Source: Pseudomonadota bacterium (lineage in GTDB: Bacteria > Pseudomonadota > Gammaproteobacteria > Burkholderiales > Burkholderiaceae_C). From it: a stretch of 57,158 nucleotides of DNA. A program made the translations under genes and the position numbers. This document shows positions 26,452-35,553 of this stretch, in pieces. The stretch is from NCBI GenBank assembly GCA_021792835.1, contig JAJYTY010000003.1, forward strand, positions 1 through 57,158, written 5' to 3'. Within the stretch, counting starts at the first letter, position 1, and the number at the start of each line of letters is the position of its first letter. The notes under the pieces are model-generated. The model ran no database searches. It was not told the DNA's origin and worked only from the letters and a program-made list of their open reading frames with translations.

Positions 26452-28323
26452 ATGCCACACACCACTCGATCCACGACATCCCGCCGAAGGGCGTCCGCTG
26501 CCCGGGCCGACATGGTCGCCACGGTATCCGCGCTCGGTGCGCGCACGGAACCCGGGGTGTCCGCAGTCCCTGCGCGCACGGCTCCCGTCGGGCGTGCGCC
26601 GTCCGCGGCCGACACCCTCGACTACGCCCGCGATGTGTGCGAGCGCTGGTTGTTGTTCTGGGACACGCTGCGCCAGCGCGCCGACGACATGATTGAGCAT
26701 GAGCGCGCGGGCAAGCCACCGCTGCTGGACTTCGACTACGAGACCCTGCTCGATGCCCGACATTTCGATCGACCGGTCAACTACGCCCTGCTGCGCATTA
26801 CGCGCATCGGCGAATTGCGCTGCGAGGAGTGCTGCGACGCTGCGAACCGGCCCCCCGTGATCGTGCTCGATCCGCGAGCCGGGCATGGCCCCGGAATCGG
26901 CGGCTTCAAGCGCGATTCGGAGGTCGGCATGGCCATGCGCGAGGGCCATCCCGTGTATTTCGTCACGTTCTTTCCCGAACCATGCCCGGGACAGACCCTG
27001 GCGGACGTGCTGCACGCGCTACGACGCTTTGTCAAGCATGTCGCGGCGCAGCATCCTGGGAAACCGCCGGTGCTGTACGGCAATTGCCAGGCCGGATGGG
27101 CCGTTGCGCTGCTGGCGGCCGACTGCCAGGGTCTGAGCGGGCCAGCGGTGCTCAACGGATCCCCGCTGTCGTACTGGGCCGGCGAGCCGGGAATCAACCC
27201 CATGCGCACGGCCGCGGGTTTCACGGGCGGCGCCTGGCTGGTGCACTGGCTGTCCGATCTCGGGGATGGGCGCTTCGACGGAGCCTGGCTGGTGGCCAAC
27301 TTCGAGAACCTCAAACCCGAATCCGTCTGGGACAAATACGCGGGACTCTTCACCGACGTGGATGCCGAGCGAGACCGCTTCTTGCAATTCGAACGCTGGT
27401 GGAGCGGCTTCTACCTGCTCAGCCGGGAGGAGATCCTGGCCATCGTCGAGAACCTGTTCATCGGCGACCGCGTCGAGCAGGGCACCTTCCGCGTGTGCGA
27501 ATGCTGTTACGCGGATCTGCGTCAGGTGCGCAACCCACTGATCATTTTCGCGTCCTGGGGGGACAACATCACTCCGCCGCACCAGGCGCTGGGTTGGATC
27601 GCCTCGGTGTACAGGAACACGGCCGAGCTCAAGGCTGCCGGGCAGCGAATCGTCTACCTGACCAACCCGCATGTCGGCCACCTGGGGATCTTCGTCTCCG
27701 CGCAGGTCGCGCGCCTGGAGCATCGCGCCATTCTGGAGAGCCTGACGCAGGTTGAGGATCTGGAGCCGGGCCTGTACGAGATGCGTATCGACAACCCCTC
27801 GGGCGATGCGGATGCACGCCGGCCTTCCTATTCGGTGCACTTCGAGTCGCGTGAGGTTTCCGATTTGAAGTTTTCCGGAGCGTCGGACGAATTCCGGCAG
27901 GTGCGTGCGTGGTCCGAATTCCATGAAAGCATTTATCGCCAATGCTTTAGTCCCTGCGTACGCGCCTTTGCCAACCCCTGGAGCAGTGAAATGATGCAAC
28001 GCCTGCATCCGATGCGCACGAGTCGCTACGGCCTGTCCGCGCGGTTCCTGCCATGGATGGCCTGGCTCGAGCCGTGGGCGCGGGAACTGCGCCAGCAGCG
28101 CCGGGCACTTTCGCCCGAGCATCCCTGGCTGAGCGCCGAGCGTGCGGCGATGAAGCAAGTCAGCGAGGCGATCCGGACGTGGCGCGTGGCCCGGGACACC
28201 CTTCAGGAGCGCAGCTTCGCGGCGTTGTTCGGCCCGACCGCAACGGCGGGCGCTACCGAGGCCAAGGCCGCGGCTCCGGCGAGGCGGGCCCGCCGCCACG
28301 GCGACAACGGTCAAGCGGCATAG
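26452..28323 (+). CDS. DUF3141 protein (PHA-synthase-like alpha/beta hydrolase)
   Basis: 623 residues. The alpha/beta-hydrolase core carries a synthase-type nucleophile elbow GNCQAG (Cys212), like the G-x-C-x-G of PhaC, plus VLDPRAGHGPGIGG upstream and a late His in NPHVGHLG (about residue 405). DUF3141 proteins are distant relatives of polyhydroxyalkanoate synthase with unproven activity. Most are 750-800 residues, so this copy is shorter at the C-terminus. The first 55 residues are disordered and rich in Thr/Arg/Ala; a later start is possible. It is followed after 7 bp by a K+ channel, and both lie downstream of copper box 4. Confidence 0.82.
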   Translation: MPHTTRSTTSRRRASAARADMVATVSALGARTEPGVSAVPARTAPVGRAPSAADTLDYARDVCERWLLFWDTLRQRADDMIEHERAGKPPLLDFDYETLLDARHFDRPVNYALLRITRIGELRCEECCDAANRPPVIVLDPRAGHGPGIGGFKRDSEVGMAMREGHPVYFVTFFPEPCPGQTLADVLHALRRFVKHVAAQHPGKPPVLYGNCQAGWAVALLAADCQGLSGPAVLNGSPLSYWAGEPGINPMRTAAGFTGGAWLVHWLSDLGDGRFDGAWLVANFENLKPESVWDKYAGLFTDVDAERDRFLQFERWWSGFYLLSREEILAIVENLFIGDRVEQGTFRVCECCYADLRQVRNPLIIFASWGDNITPPHQALGWIASVYRNTAELKAAGQRIVYLTNPHVGHLGIFVSAQVARLEHRAILESLTQVEDLEPGLYEMRIDNPSGDADARRPSYSVHFESREVSDLKFSGASDEFRQVRAWSEFHESIYRQCFSPCVRAFANPWSSEMMQRLHPMRTSRYGLSARFLPWMAWLEPWARELRQQRRALSPEHPWLSAERAAMKQVSEAIRTWRVARDTLQERSFAALFGPTATAGATEAKAAAPARRARRHGDNGQAA

Positions 28324-28330
28324 CTTGCCC

Positions 28331-29167
28331 ATGGATACCGTGAAAGCCCGGCGCTCGTTGATCGGCTTCAACAAGGTGCCTGCCGGGGAGAGCAGGGCAG
28401 TGCGTGCGCTGGGACGCGCGACGGCCCCTTGGATGGCTGGCATCGCATTGCTGGCGATGGTCTCGTTCTACCTGGAAGACCTGCAGCGCAGCGCCGCCCT
28501 CGCGCTCTGGGGGCCGCGCATCGATGGCTTCATTCTCGCCGCTTTCGCGCTGGAAACGGCGTGCATGTTGGCCCTGTGCCGCAAGCCTGCGCGCTACCTG
28601 CGGGCCAACTGGCTCAAGCTCGTCATCGTCGCATCGTCGGGCCTGGTGCTGTGGGGCGCGAGGCTTCATGCGTTGCCGGTCGCGCACCTGCTGCACCTGA
28701 TCTACGTCGCCCTGGTGTTCGCCTGGCTGCTCGGGCACGTGCGCGCCGCATTCTCGCGAAGCGTGATCCCCTTTGCCACGCTGCTGGGCGTGGGTGCCGT
28801 GCTGCTGGCCGCGGTGGGCTTTTACCGCATCGAACCCACCGTGCACAGCTATGGACAAGGCGTATGGCTGGCCTTCACGACGGCGGCCACCGTCGGCTAT
28901 GGCGGCATCGTACCGACCAGTGCGGCAGCCAAGATCCTGGCCGCGCTCGACGTGGTGGTCGGGTACGCCGTGTTTTCGCTGATCACGGGCGGAATCGCGG
29001 CGCTGTTCGTCGGCCAGGCGGAAAAGCGTGCCCAGCACGCCTTGCACTCCGACGTCGAGGCCTTGCGCGATGAACTGCGCCAATGGCGAATCGAACTGAC
29101 AAGCGGGAGATTCGACGGTTTCGGTCCCGATGGGCTGCACTCCGTGAACGACGATTCCAGGGTGTAA
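28331..29167 (+). CDS. potassium-channel-like membrane protein
   Basis: ATG at 28331; 278 residues. Several N-terminal helices (about 34-160) precede a pore loop with the selectivity filter TVGYG (187-191) in TTAATVGYGGIVP and a final helix (about 197-222). The C-terminal coiled-coil tail (about 225-260) could mediate tetramer assembly. This is the ion-trans/Kch type architecture. Acidophiles use K+ influx to hold an inside-positive potential that limits metal entry, so coupling to copper control would make sense; that link is an inference. Confidence 0.85.
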   Translation: MDTVKARRSLIGFNKVPAGESRAVRALGRATAPWMAGIALLAMVSFYLEDLQRSAALALWGPRIDGFILAAFALETACMLALCRKPARYLRANWLKLVIVASSGLVLWGARLHALPVAHLLHLIYVALVFAWLLGHVRAAFSRSVIPFATLLGVGAVLLAAVGFYRIEPTVHSYGQGVWLAFTTAATVGYGGIVPTSAAAKILAALDVVVGYAVFSLITGGIAALFVGQAEKRAQHALHSDVEALRDELRQWRIELTSGRFDGFGPDGLHSVNDDSRV

Positions 29168-29235
29168 CGGTGTCCTGGGGCCGTCGCCGCTGCTCCGGGC
29201 CTGGTTAAACTCCGGGTCAGGCTCGCCTTGATCCC

Positions 29236-29619
29236 ATGAAACTGCTGCGTGACTTCCTGCTGGCCCTTCTGCTCGTCGCGCTGTCGACGAGTGGCGGCGG
29301 CGCGCTGGCGGTGGCTGCCCTGACCGGGCATGCCTGCCCGCGAGCGAGCGCCGTGCCGGGTGCGGGAGCGTTCGTTCCAGGCACCGCGCAGCCCGTGCGG
29401 TTCCAGGCCGTCACCCGCGTGGGCCCTCACGCTTCGATGGTCGCCGCGCATGGCGTGGCGCAGCACGCGTGCCACGTAACCGGCGCCCTCACGCTGGCCG
29501 CCGCGCCCGCCCCGATGGCTCTGGTCTTCCCAAGGCGGCGCGGGAGCTTGCACCCACGGGCGGTACGTTGGCTGCCGGCGGTGCGTATCGACACACTCTA
29601 CCGTCCCCCCAGGGCCTGA
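29236..29619 (+). CDS. small secreted protein, hypothetical
   Basis: 127 residues with a Sec signal peptide (about 1-27, LLALLLVALSTSGGGALA). The mature part has two Cys (HACPRAS, QHACHVTG) and scattered His/Met, and a Pro/Arg-rich end (YRPPRA) as in small secreted proteins that often precede copper genes. No family is recognised with confidence. The ribosome site is weak. Confidence 0.55.
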   Translation: MKLLRDFLLALLLVALSTSGGGALAVAALTGHACPRASAVPGAGAFVPGTAQPVRFQAVTRVGPHASMVAAHGVAQHACHVTGALTLAAAPAPMALVFPRRRGSLHPRAVRWLPAVRIDTLYRPPRA

Positions 29620-29736
29620 ATCGGCGTTTCCCGAACACGGCGTTGGGCCTTTGTGCCCATCCCGATCGCCGATGACCAGGGACTCCGGGGCTCCGTGCCC
29701 GCGGGCTCCCGGACGACAACCGATGGAGGTGTTTCC

Positions 29737-30246
29737 ATGCGTATCCCAATTCGCTGGGCGGCTGCCGGCGCCATGGTGGTGGCCATGGCTGCGGCAGCGT
29801 CCTACTTCTTCCTGACCGACAGCCCTCGTGCACCGCGCGCGACGTTCTCCCTGCTTTCAGGGCGTACGCTGAGTACGAGCCAACTGCGCGGCAAGGTCTA
29901 CGTGGTGGACTTCTGGGCCACGAGTTGCGCCACGTGCATCGCGGAGATGCCGCAGATGATCCAGACCTACCAGCGCTTCCGCGGCAAGGACTTCGATTTC
30001 ATCGCCGTGGCGATGAGCTACGACCCCGCCCACTACGTGGCGGACTACAGCCGAACGCGGCATCTGCCCTTCCAGGTCGCCCTGGACAAGGGTGGTCAGG
30101 TGGCGAGGGCGTTCTATGACGTGCGCATGACTCCCACGACCTTTCTCGTGGACAAGCAGGGCCATGTGGTCAAGCGCATTCTCGGGCGTCCGGATTTCGC
30201 CACGCTGGATGCCCTAATCCGCGACGAGCTGGCGCGCCCGGCGTGA
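29737..30246 (+). CDS. TlpA/ResA-like periplasmic thioredoxin
   Basis: GGAGGT at 29724-29729 supports ATG 29737; 169 residues. An N-terminal anchor or signal (about 7-27) is followed by a thioredoxin fold with the active site CATC in WATSCATCIAEMP and the cis-Pro loop RMTPTTFLVD. It probably reduces disulfides in periplasmic copper or cytochrome proteins. The stop overlaps or abuts the DsbD-like gene, which would supply the electrons. Confidence 0.87.
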   Translation: MRIPIRWAAAGAMVVAMAAAASYFFLTDSPRAPRATFSLLSGRTLSTSQLRGKVYVVDFWATSCATCIAEMPQMIQTYQRFRGKDFDFIAVAMSYDPAHYVADYSRTRHLPFQVALDKGGQVARAFYDVRMTPTTFLVDKQGHVVKRILGRPDFATLDALIRDELARPA

Positions 30247-30248
30247 GC

Positions 30249-31826
30249 ATGACCATGAACACTTCCTTCTGGATCGAAGCCGGGCTGGCGATGGCCGCCG
30301 GCGCGCTGCTCAACCTCACGCCGTGCGTGCTTGCGGCAGTGCCCATCAAGGTGCGAACCATCCTGCGCGAGGCGGGCGATGCGGCTGGCTCGCGGACCCT
30401 GTCGGCGGTCTTGTTCACCTTGGGGTCAGTTTCGTTTTTCGCGGCTCTCGGGCTGCTCACGGCGCTCGCCCACCTGCAATGGGGCGTGCTGTTCCAGTCA
30501 CGCTGGGTGCTCGCGGGGCTGGTCCTGATGCTCGCCCTGCTTGCGCTGGCCAGCTTCAGCGGGCGCTCGCTACCGATCCCCGGCGGGCTTGCGCAACTGG
30601 GAGGCGCACGGTACTTCGAACCCTTCGCATCGGGCATGGCCGGGGGCATCCTGTCGACTCCGTGCACCGGACCGCTGCTGGGCGGCGTACTGGTGTTCGC
30701 GCTGACCCGGCCCACGCTCGACATCGTCACCCTGTTCGTCGCCATCGGCCTGGGCATGGCCCTGCCGTACGTGCTGCTGTTGCTTCGCCCTTCATGGTTG
30801 CAGCGCCTGCCGCGGGCCGGTGCATGGACCGAGGTGGTTCGGTGCAGTTTCGGCTGGCTGCTGCTCGCGGCCGCGCTGTTCTTCGCGCAAAGCCTGTTGC
30901 CGGGATGGCTCGGCAATGCGCTATGGCTGGCTTGGCTCGCCGCGCTGGCGGTGTGGGTCCTGTTCGTCGCGACGCGTACCCGCGACCGGCGCAGCCGGTG
31001 GGCGGCGGCGCTCGCGGCGGTGCCGGCGCTCGTGCTCGCCTACTTCGGCTCAGGGGTCTGGCCCGTGGAGGGGCAGGGCATGCCGTGGCAACCGCTTCGC
31101 GCCGACGCCGTGGCGCAGATCTCCGCGCTGCACCGGCCGGCGCTGGTCGAGTTCACCGCGGCATGGTGCCTGAACTGCAGGGTCATGGAACGCACGGTCT
31201 ACCGCGACCCCGCGGTGTTGAAGGCGGTGCGTGAATCCGGCGCGGTCGCGCTTCAGGCCGACCTGACCCGTCCGGACCCCGCGTTGCAACAACTGCTCAC
31301 ACGCTATGGCGGAGCAGGGCTGCCGTTCCTGGCGGTGCTCGACAGCCAGGGCCGGGAGGTCGGCCATTTCTCCGGCCTGTTCACCGCCGACACGTTGATC
31401 GGCCGCCTGCACGGACTGCCCACCTCGATCGTGTCCGCCTACGCCGACGCACCGCGCGACTCGGCGGACGAAGTGGGCGCCCGCGTGACCTCGACGCCAG
31501 CCGGGGCGCTGGTGACCCTCGACATCGCGCGAGGATGGCACGTGTATTCCAATCCGCCGTCCACTCCGTACTTGATTCCGGCCAGCGTGACGGTCTTTCG
31601 CGCAGGGCGTGCACTGCCGATTACTCCGCGCTATCCGCCGGGACAGGACATCGGCATGCGCGTCGCAGGGAAAACCATCCTGGTCTACGAGAACGGGGCG
31701 AGGATCGATCTGCCGGGGCTGACTGACGTGCGCGCCGTGCAGGTGCGGGTGCGGGTGCAAGCCTGCAAGGATTCGGGCTTGTGCCTGCCGCCGGCGATCG
31801 TCGTGGCAAGACCTCCATCGAGTTGA
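30249..31826 (+). CDS. DsbD-family thiol:disulfide interchange protein with C-terminal alpha domain
   Basis: GTG 30243 (overlapping the previous stop) and ATG 30249 are both possible. From 30249 there are 525 residues: a CcdA/DsbD membrane domain with redox Cys26 (LTPCVLAA) and Cys139 (STPCTGP); a thioredoxin domain with CLNC (Cys307/Cys310); then a DsbD alpha-type domain (about 410-525) with NPPSTPYL and Cys506/Cys512 in ACKDSGLC. In E. coli DsbD the alpha domain is N-terminal, so the domain order here is rearranged. The protein moves electrons from cytosolic thioredoxin to periplasmic acceptors, here probably the TlpA-like partner. Confidence 0.87.
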   Translation: MTMNTSFWIEAGLAMAAGALLNLTPCVLAAVPIKVRTILREAGDAAGSRTLSAVLFTLGSVSFFAALGLLTALAHLQWGVLFQSRWVLAGLVLMLALLALASFSGRSLPIPGGLAQLGGARYFEPFASGMAGGILSTPCTGPLLGGVLVFALTRPTLDIVTLFVAIGLGMALPYVLLLLRPSWLQRLPRAGAWTEVVRCSFGWLLLAAALFFAQSLLPGWLGNALWLAWLAALAVWVLFVATRTRDRRSRWAAALAAVPALVLAYFGSGVWPVEGQGMPWQPLRADAVAQISALHRPALVEFTAAWCLNCRVMERTVYRDPAVLKAVRESGAVALQADLTRPDPALQQLLTRYGGAGLPFLAVLDSQGREVGHFSGLFTADTLIGRLHGLPTSIVSAYADAPRDSADEVGARVTSTPAGALVTLDIARGWHVYSNPPSTPYLIPASVTVFRAGRALPITPRYPPGQDIGMRVAGKTILVYENGARIDLPGLTDVRAVQVRVRVQACKDSGLCLPPAIVVARPPSS

Positions 31827-31858
31827 TCCAAGCGGGATGACATCCGTGGCGCCGCAGA

Positions 31859-31912
31859 TGACAAAACTGTCATCTGTCGGTCATGCTCCGGCAAGTATGG
31901 CGTTTCTAGCAT
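31859..31912 (+). promoter_or_regulatory. copper box 5 with aligned -10
   Basis: TGAC (31859-31862), N5, TGTCA (31868-31872), N7, GTCAT (31880-31884); 22 bp later TAGCAT (31907-31912). The first half, ATGACAAAACTGTCAT, is an almost perfect palindrome close to the published CusR-type box. It drives the copper oxidase operon. Confidence 0.77.
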
Positions 31913-32003
31913 GCGTTGCTCGGAGTGGACAGCATCCACTCCACAACGGTCCGCGCGGCACGACGTTGCCGCGCGGCGAATTCCTTCAAAAATCGAGGAA
32001 TCC

Positions 32004-33743
32004 ATGCAACGCTTATTCCCAAATGCGCTCCGCGGGGCTGGAATCGCCCGGCGCCGCTTTGTCCAGGGCCTGGCTGCCGGCGGCGTGCTGTTCGGCCTGC
32101 CCACGCTGCCCGCCCATGCCCAGGGCCGGCCCGAGGCCACGCACACAGGCAGCGCCCCGGAGCTTCGCGGCACCGAATTCGACCTGGTGATCGCCGAGAC
32201 CCCGGTGAACTTCACCGGGCATGCGCGCATGGCCACCACCGTCAACGGCTCCCTGCCGGGACCCACGCTGCGCTGGCGCGAAGGCGACACGGTGACCATT
32301 CGCGTCACCAACCGCATGTCGCGCATGACGTCGATCCATTGGCACGGCATGCTCGTGCCCTATCAGATGGACGGGGTTCCCGGGTTGAGCTTCACCGGCA
32401 TCGCCCCGGGGCAGACCTTCGTCTACCGCTTCCAGGTGCGTCAGTCGGGAACCTTCTGGTACCACTCGCACTCGGGCATGCAGGAGCAGACCGGGCTGTA
32501 CGGCGCGATCGTCATCGATCCGGCCCACGGGCACGGCGTGCAGTCCGACAGCGACCACGTGGTGCTGCTGTCGGACTGGATGGACGAGGACCCGATGCGC
32601 GTGTTGGCCAAGTTGAAGGCCGACAGCGGCTTCGACAACTACCACGAACCCACGGCGGTGGACTTTTTCAAGGACGTCCAGCGCAACGGCCTGCGCGCCG
32701 CGCTGAACAAGCGCGCCATGTGGCAGCGCATGCGCATGAGCTGGGGGGACCTGGCGGACATCTCCGGCGCCACGCTGACCTACCTTGCCAACGGCACCAC
32801 GCCGGCCGGCAACTGGACGGCTCAGGTGAAGCCCGGCAAGGTCGCGCGCCTGCGCTTCATCAATGGCGCCGGCGACACCTTCTACGACGTGCGCATTCCC
32901 GGCCTGAAGCTCACCGTGGTGTCGACCGACGGCCAGGATGTCGAGCCTGTGACGGTGGACGAGTTCCGCTTCGGCCCCGGCGAAACCTACGACGTGCTGG
33001 TGCGCCCCACCGACGATGCCTACACGATCTTCGCGCAGAGCATGGACCGCACCGGCTACGCGCGCGGCACGCTGGCGACGCGTCCTGGGCTGAGCGCACC
33101 GGTGCCGCCGATGGATCCGCGCCAGAACCTGACCATGCTGGACATGGGTATGTCGTCGATGTCTGGAATGTCGGGCATGTCGGGCATGGGGTCGATGCCG
33201 GGCATGGACATGGGCTCGTCGCCCGCGGTGCGCCACGCGCCCACCGAGTACGGCCCCGGCGTGGACGCCCGCGTCAACCATCCGCGCACCAACCTGGACG
33301 ACCCCGGCGTGGGCTTGCGCGGCAACGGCCGGCGCGTACTGACCCTGGTCGACCTGCACACCGTGGGCGGCCCGCTCGATGCCCGCGAGCCGGGGCGCAC
33401 GCTGGAGTTCCACCTTACCGGCAACATGGAGCGCTACGTCTGGTCCATCGACGGGGTGACCTTCGGCGACTCCACGCCGATTCTGTTCCACCATGGCGAG
33501 CGCCTGCGCGTCACGCTGGTCAACGACACCATGATGACCCACCCGATGCACATGCACGGCATGTGGAGCGAGGTCGAAGACTCGAACGGGCATTTCCTCG
33601 TGCGCAAGCACACCGTGCCGGTGCAGCCGGCGCAGCAGGTCAGCTACCGGATCAGCGCCGACGCGGTGGGGCGCTGGGCCTGGCACTGCCACATGATGAT
33701 GCACATGGATGCGGGCATGTTCCGCGAAATCCTGGTGGCCTGA
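32004..33743 (+). CDS. copA: multicopper oxidase of the CopA/PcoA copper-resistance family
   Basis: ATG 32004 follows CGAGGAA; 579 residues with a twin-arginine signal (ARRRFVQGL). All four copper-binding segments are present: HWHG, WYHSHSG, HPMHMHG and the C-terminal HCHMMMHMDAGM. A Met-rich insert lies between domains (about residues 378-402: repeated SGM and PGM units), as in PcoA/CopA. It is a periplasmic enzyme that oxidises Cu(I) to Cu(II) and may bind extra copper. It is followed by copB and a cupredoxin, making a copAB-type operon under copper box 5. The symbol refers to the oxidase, not to the ATPase at 20470. Confidence 0.94.
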   Translation: MQRLFPNALRGAGIARRRFVQGLAAGGVLFGLPTLPAHAQGRPEATHTGSAPELRGTEFDLVIAETPVNFTGHARMATTVNGSLPGPTLRWREGDTVTIRVTNRMSRMTSIHWHGMLVPYQMDGVPGLSFTGIAPGQTFVYRFQVRQSGTFWYHSHSGMQEQTGLYGAIVIDPAHGHGVQSDSDHVVLLSDWMDEDPMRVLAKLKADSGFDNYHEPTAVDFFKDVQRNGLRAALNKRAMWQRMRMSWGDLADISGATLTYLANGTTPAGNWTAQVKPGKVARLRFINGAGDTFYDVRIPGLKLTVVSTDGQDVEPVTVDEFRFGPGETYDVLVRPTDDAYTIFAQSMDRTGYARGTLATRPGLSAPVPPMDPRQNLTMLDMGMSSMSGMSGMSGMGSMPGMDMGSSPAVRHAPTEYGPGVDARVNHPRTNLDDPGVGLRGNGRRVLTLVDLHTVGGPLDAREPGRTLEFHLTGNMERYVWSIDGVTFGDSTPILFHHGERLRVTLVNDTMMTHPMHMHGMWSEVEDSNGHFLVRKHTVPVQPAQQVSYRISADAVGRWAWHCHMMMHMDAGMFREILVA

Positions 33744-33753
33744 GGAAACGAAC

Positions 33754-34896
33754 ATGCACAAGACGATCGACACGATGATTCCCGCGAGCATCCTTGCGGC
33801 AGCCATCGCGGCTGCGACTGCGACATCGGCGCGGGCGATGGACATGCAGGGCATGGCCATGCCGGCCAGTCCGGCGGCCGCGAAGCCGGCCATGCCCGCG
33901 CCTGCCCCGGGTGCCTCCATGGCGGGCATGAACATGCCGGGCATGTCGATGCCCGCGGGCACTGCCGCGCCTCCCACCGCCAGCGCCTCGGCAGCTGCAA
34001 GACCCATGGCGGGCATGCAGGGCATGCAAGGCATGGAGATGCCCGCGAAGCAGGCGCCGGCCGGCTCCGGCGTCCCGGCCGGTGCACCCCCGTCGGCGAA
34101 GGCCATGCCTGGAATGGATATGCCGGGCATGTCGATGCCTGCGGGATCGGCTTCGGCTGCCGCAGGCACGGGCCCGCGTAGGGCGGACGCCGATTCGGGC
34201 GGCTACACGCTGACCACCGGCCCGTACATCCCGGCCGGCGTGAAGCCGCCGCGCCTGGCGGACCAGGAGAGCTTCGGCTCGGTGCTGGTGGATCGCCTGG
34301 AGCGAGCCTACAGCCATGACTCCGGCAACTGGACCGCCTACGACGTGCAGGCCTGGTACGGGCGCGATTTCAACCGCCTGGTGCTCAAGGCCGAGGGGCA
34401 GGCCTCGCAGGGGCGCCTGCAGGATGCGCGCACCGAACTGCTGTGGGGCCACGCCATCGCCGCGTACTGGGACTCGCAGCTCGGCGTGCGCCACGACAAT
34501 GGCAGCGGCCCCGACCGCAACTGGCTTGCCTTCGGGGTGCAGGGCCTGGCGCCGTACTGGTTCAACGTCGACGCCACCGGCTATCTGGGCGACCAGGGGC
34601 GCAGCGCCTTGCGCCTGAGCGCCAGCTACGAACTGCTGCTGACCCAGCGCGTGGTGTTGCAGCCGCAGCTGGAGCTCAACGCCTACGGCAAGGACGATCC
34701 GGCGCGCGGAATCGGCAGCGGCCTGTCCGACGCCACCGCCGGGCTGCGCCTGCGCTACGACATCTCGCGCCAGTTCTCGCCCTACATCGGCGTGGAGTGG
34801 AGCGGGCGCTTTGGGCGCACCGGTGACTTCGCGCAGGCGTCCGGCGAGCGCCGCGACACCACCGACTTGGTCGCCGGTGTGCATTTTTGGTTCTGA
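33754..34896 (+). CDS. copB: CopB/PcoB outer-membrane copper resistance protein
   Basis: ATG 33754 has GAGGAAA upstream; 380 residues. After a signal peptide the N-terminal 130 residues are Met/Pro/Ala rich with many GMxMPGMxMP units (Cu(I)-binding type). Residues about 150-380 form the CopB beta-barrel with an alternating amphipathic pattern and a terminal aromatic (HFWF), the outer-membrane insertion signal. It starts 10 bp after copA. CopB is thought to sequester or move copper at the outer membrane. Confidence 0.92.
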   Translation: MHKTIDTMIPASILAAAIAAATATSARAMDMQGMAMPASPAAAKPAMPAPAPGASMAGMNMPGMSMPAGTAAPPTASASAAARPMAGMQGMQGMEMPAKQAPAGSGVPAGAPPSAKAMPGMDMPGMSMPAGSASAAAGTGPRRADADSGGYTLTTGPYIPAGVKPPRLADQESFGSVLVDRLERAYSHDSGNWTAYDVQAWYGRDFNRLVLKAEGQASQGRLQDARTELLWGHAIAAYWDSQLGVRHDNGSGPDRNWLAFGVQGLAPYWFNVDATGYLGDQGRSALRLSASYELLLTQRVVLQPQLELNAYGKDDPARGIGSGLSDATAGLRLRYDISRQFSPYIGVEWSGRFGRTGDFAQASGERRDTTDLVAGVHFWF

Positions 34897-34928
34897 TGTT
34901 CCTTCAACCCATCTTTTGGATTCAATCC

Positions 34929-35498
34929 ATGTTCAAGATCAAGAATGCTCTGGTGACCTTGGCACTTGGCGCCCTTTGCGCCAGCGCCTGGGCCGCCCCC
35001 GCCGCCGCGCCGATGGCCTCGATGCCGGGCATGGCCTCGATGCCGGGCATGGGCTCCATGCCGGGAATGGCCTCCAAGCCTCAGCGGCAGACGATGCCGA
35101 CACCCGCGGATCCCGGGAACCCGGCGAGCGTGGGAGGGCCGGGCGCAGCTTCCGCCGTGAGCCAAACGATCCGCATTCTGGCCGATGACAAGATGCGCTT
35201 TTCGCCCGACGTGGTGCATGTCAAGCCGGGTGAGACGGTTCGCATCGTCGTCGTCAACCAGGGCAGGATGCGCCATGAACTCACCCTCGGCATTCAGTCC
35301 GAGCTCGAGGAGCACGCGAAGATGATGGCCGCGATGCCCGATCTGCCCAACGGAAGGGAGCCCAACATGGTGGCCGTTGCGCCGCAAAGCCGAGGCGAGT
35401 TGATCTGGCGCTTCGGCCAGCCCGGCACGGTGCCGTTCGCCTGCACCATGCCCGGGCACATGCAGCAGGGCATGATTGGGCGCTTCATCGTCGACTGA
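34929..35498 (+). CDS. Met-rich cupredoxin (plastocyanin/azurin-like)
   Basis: ATG at 34929 gives a good signal peptide (MFKIKNALVTLALGALCASA); ATG 34896, overlapping the copB stop, is an alternative. The 189 residues hold a Met tract (MASMPGMASMPGMGSMPGM, about 29-47) and a cupredoxin domain with copper ligands His116, Cys172, His177 and Met182 in ACTMPGHMQQGM. It probably shuttles or stores copper in the periplasm as the last gene of the copAB operon. It resembles the CopK/CopI-type cupredoxins found in Cupriavidus and Vibrio clusters rather than CopC. Confidence 0.88.
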   Translation: MFKIKNALVTLALGALCASAWAAPAAAPMASMPGMASMPGMGSMPGMASKPQRQTMPTPADPGNPASVGGPGAASAVSQTIRILADDKMRFSPDVVHVKPGETVRIVVVNQGRMRHELTLGIQSELEEHAKMMAAMPDLPNGREPNMVAVAPQSRGELIWRFGQPGTVPFACTMPGHMQQGMIGRFIVD

Positions 35499-35516
35499 GC
35501 TGTGCGGGCCCGGCAG

Positions 35517-35536
35517 CCGGGCGGCGCGCCGCCCGG
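35517..35536. terminator. 20-bp perfect GC palindrome between convergent genes
   Basis: CCGGGCGGCGCGCCGCCCGG at 35517-35536 is self-complementary and lies between the convergent cupredoxin and TlpA genes. There is no T-run, so intrinsic termination is uncertain. It could act as a barrier or as a Rho-dependent stop. Confidence 0.4.
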
Positions 35537-35553
35537 GCGATGGGTCCGATGGC

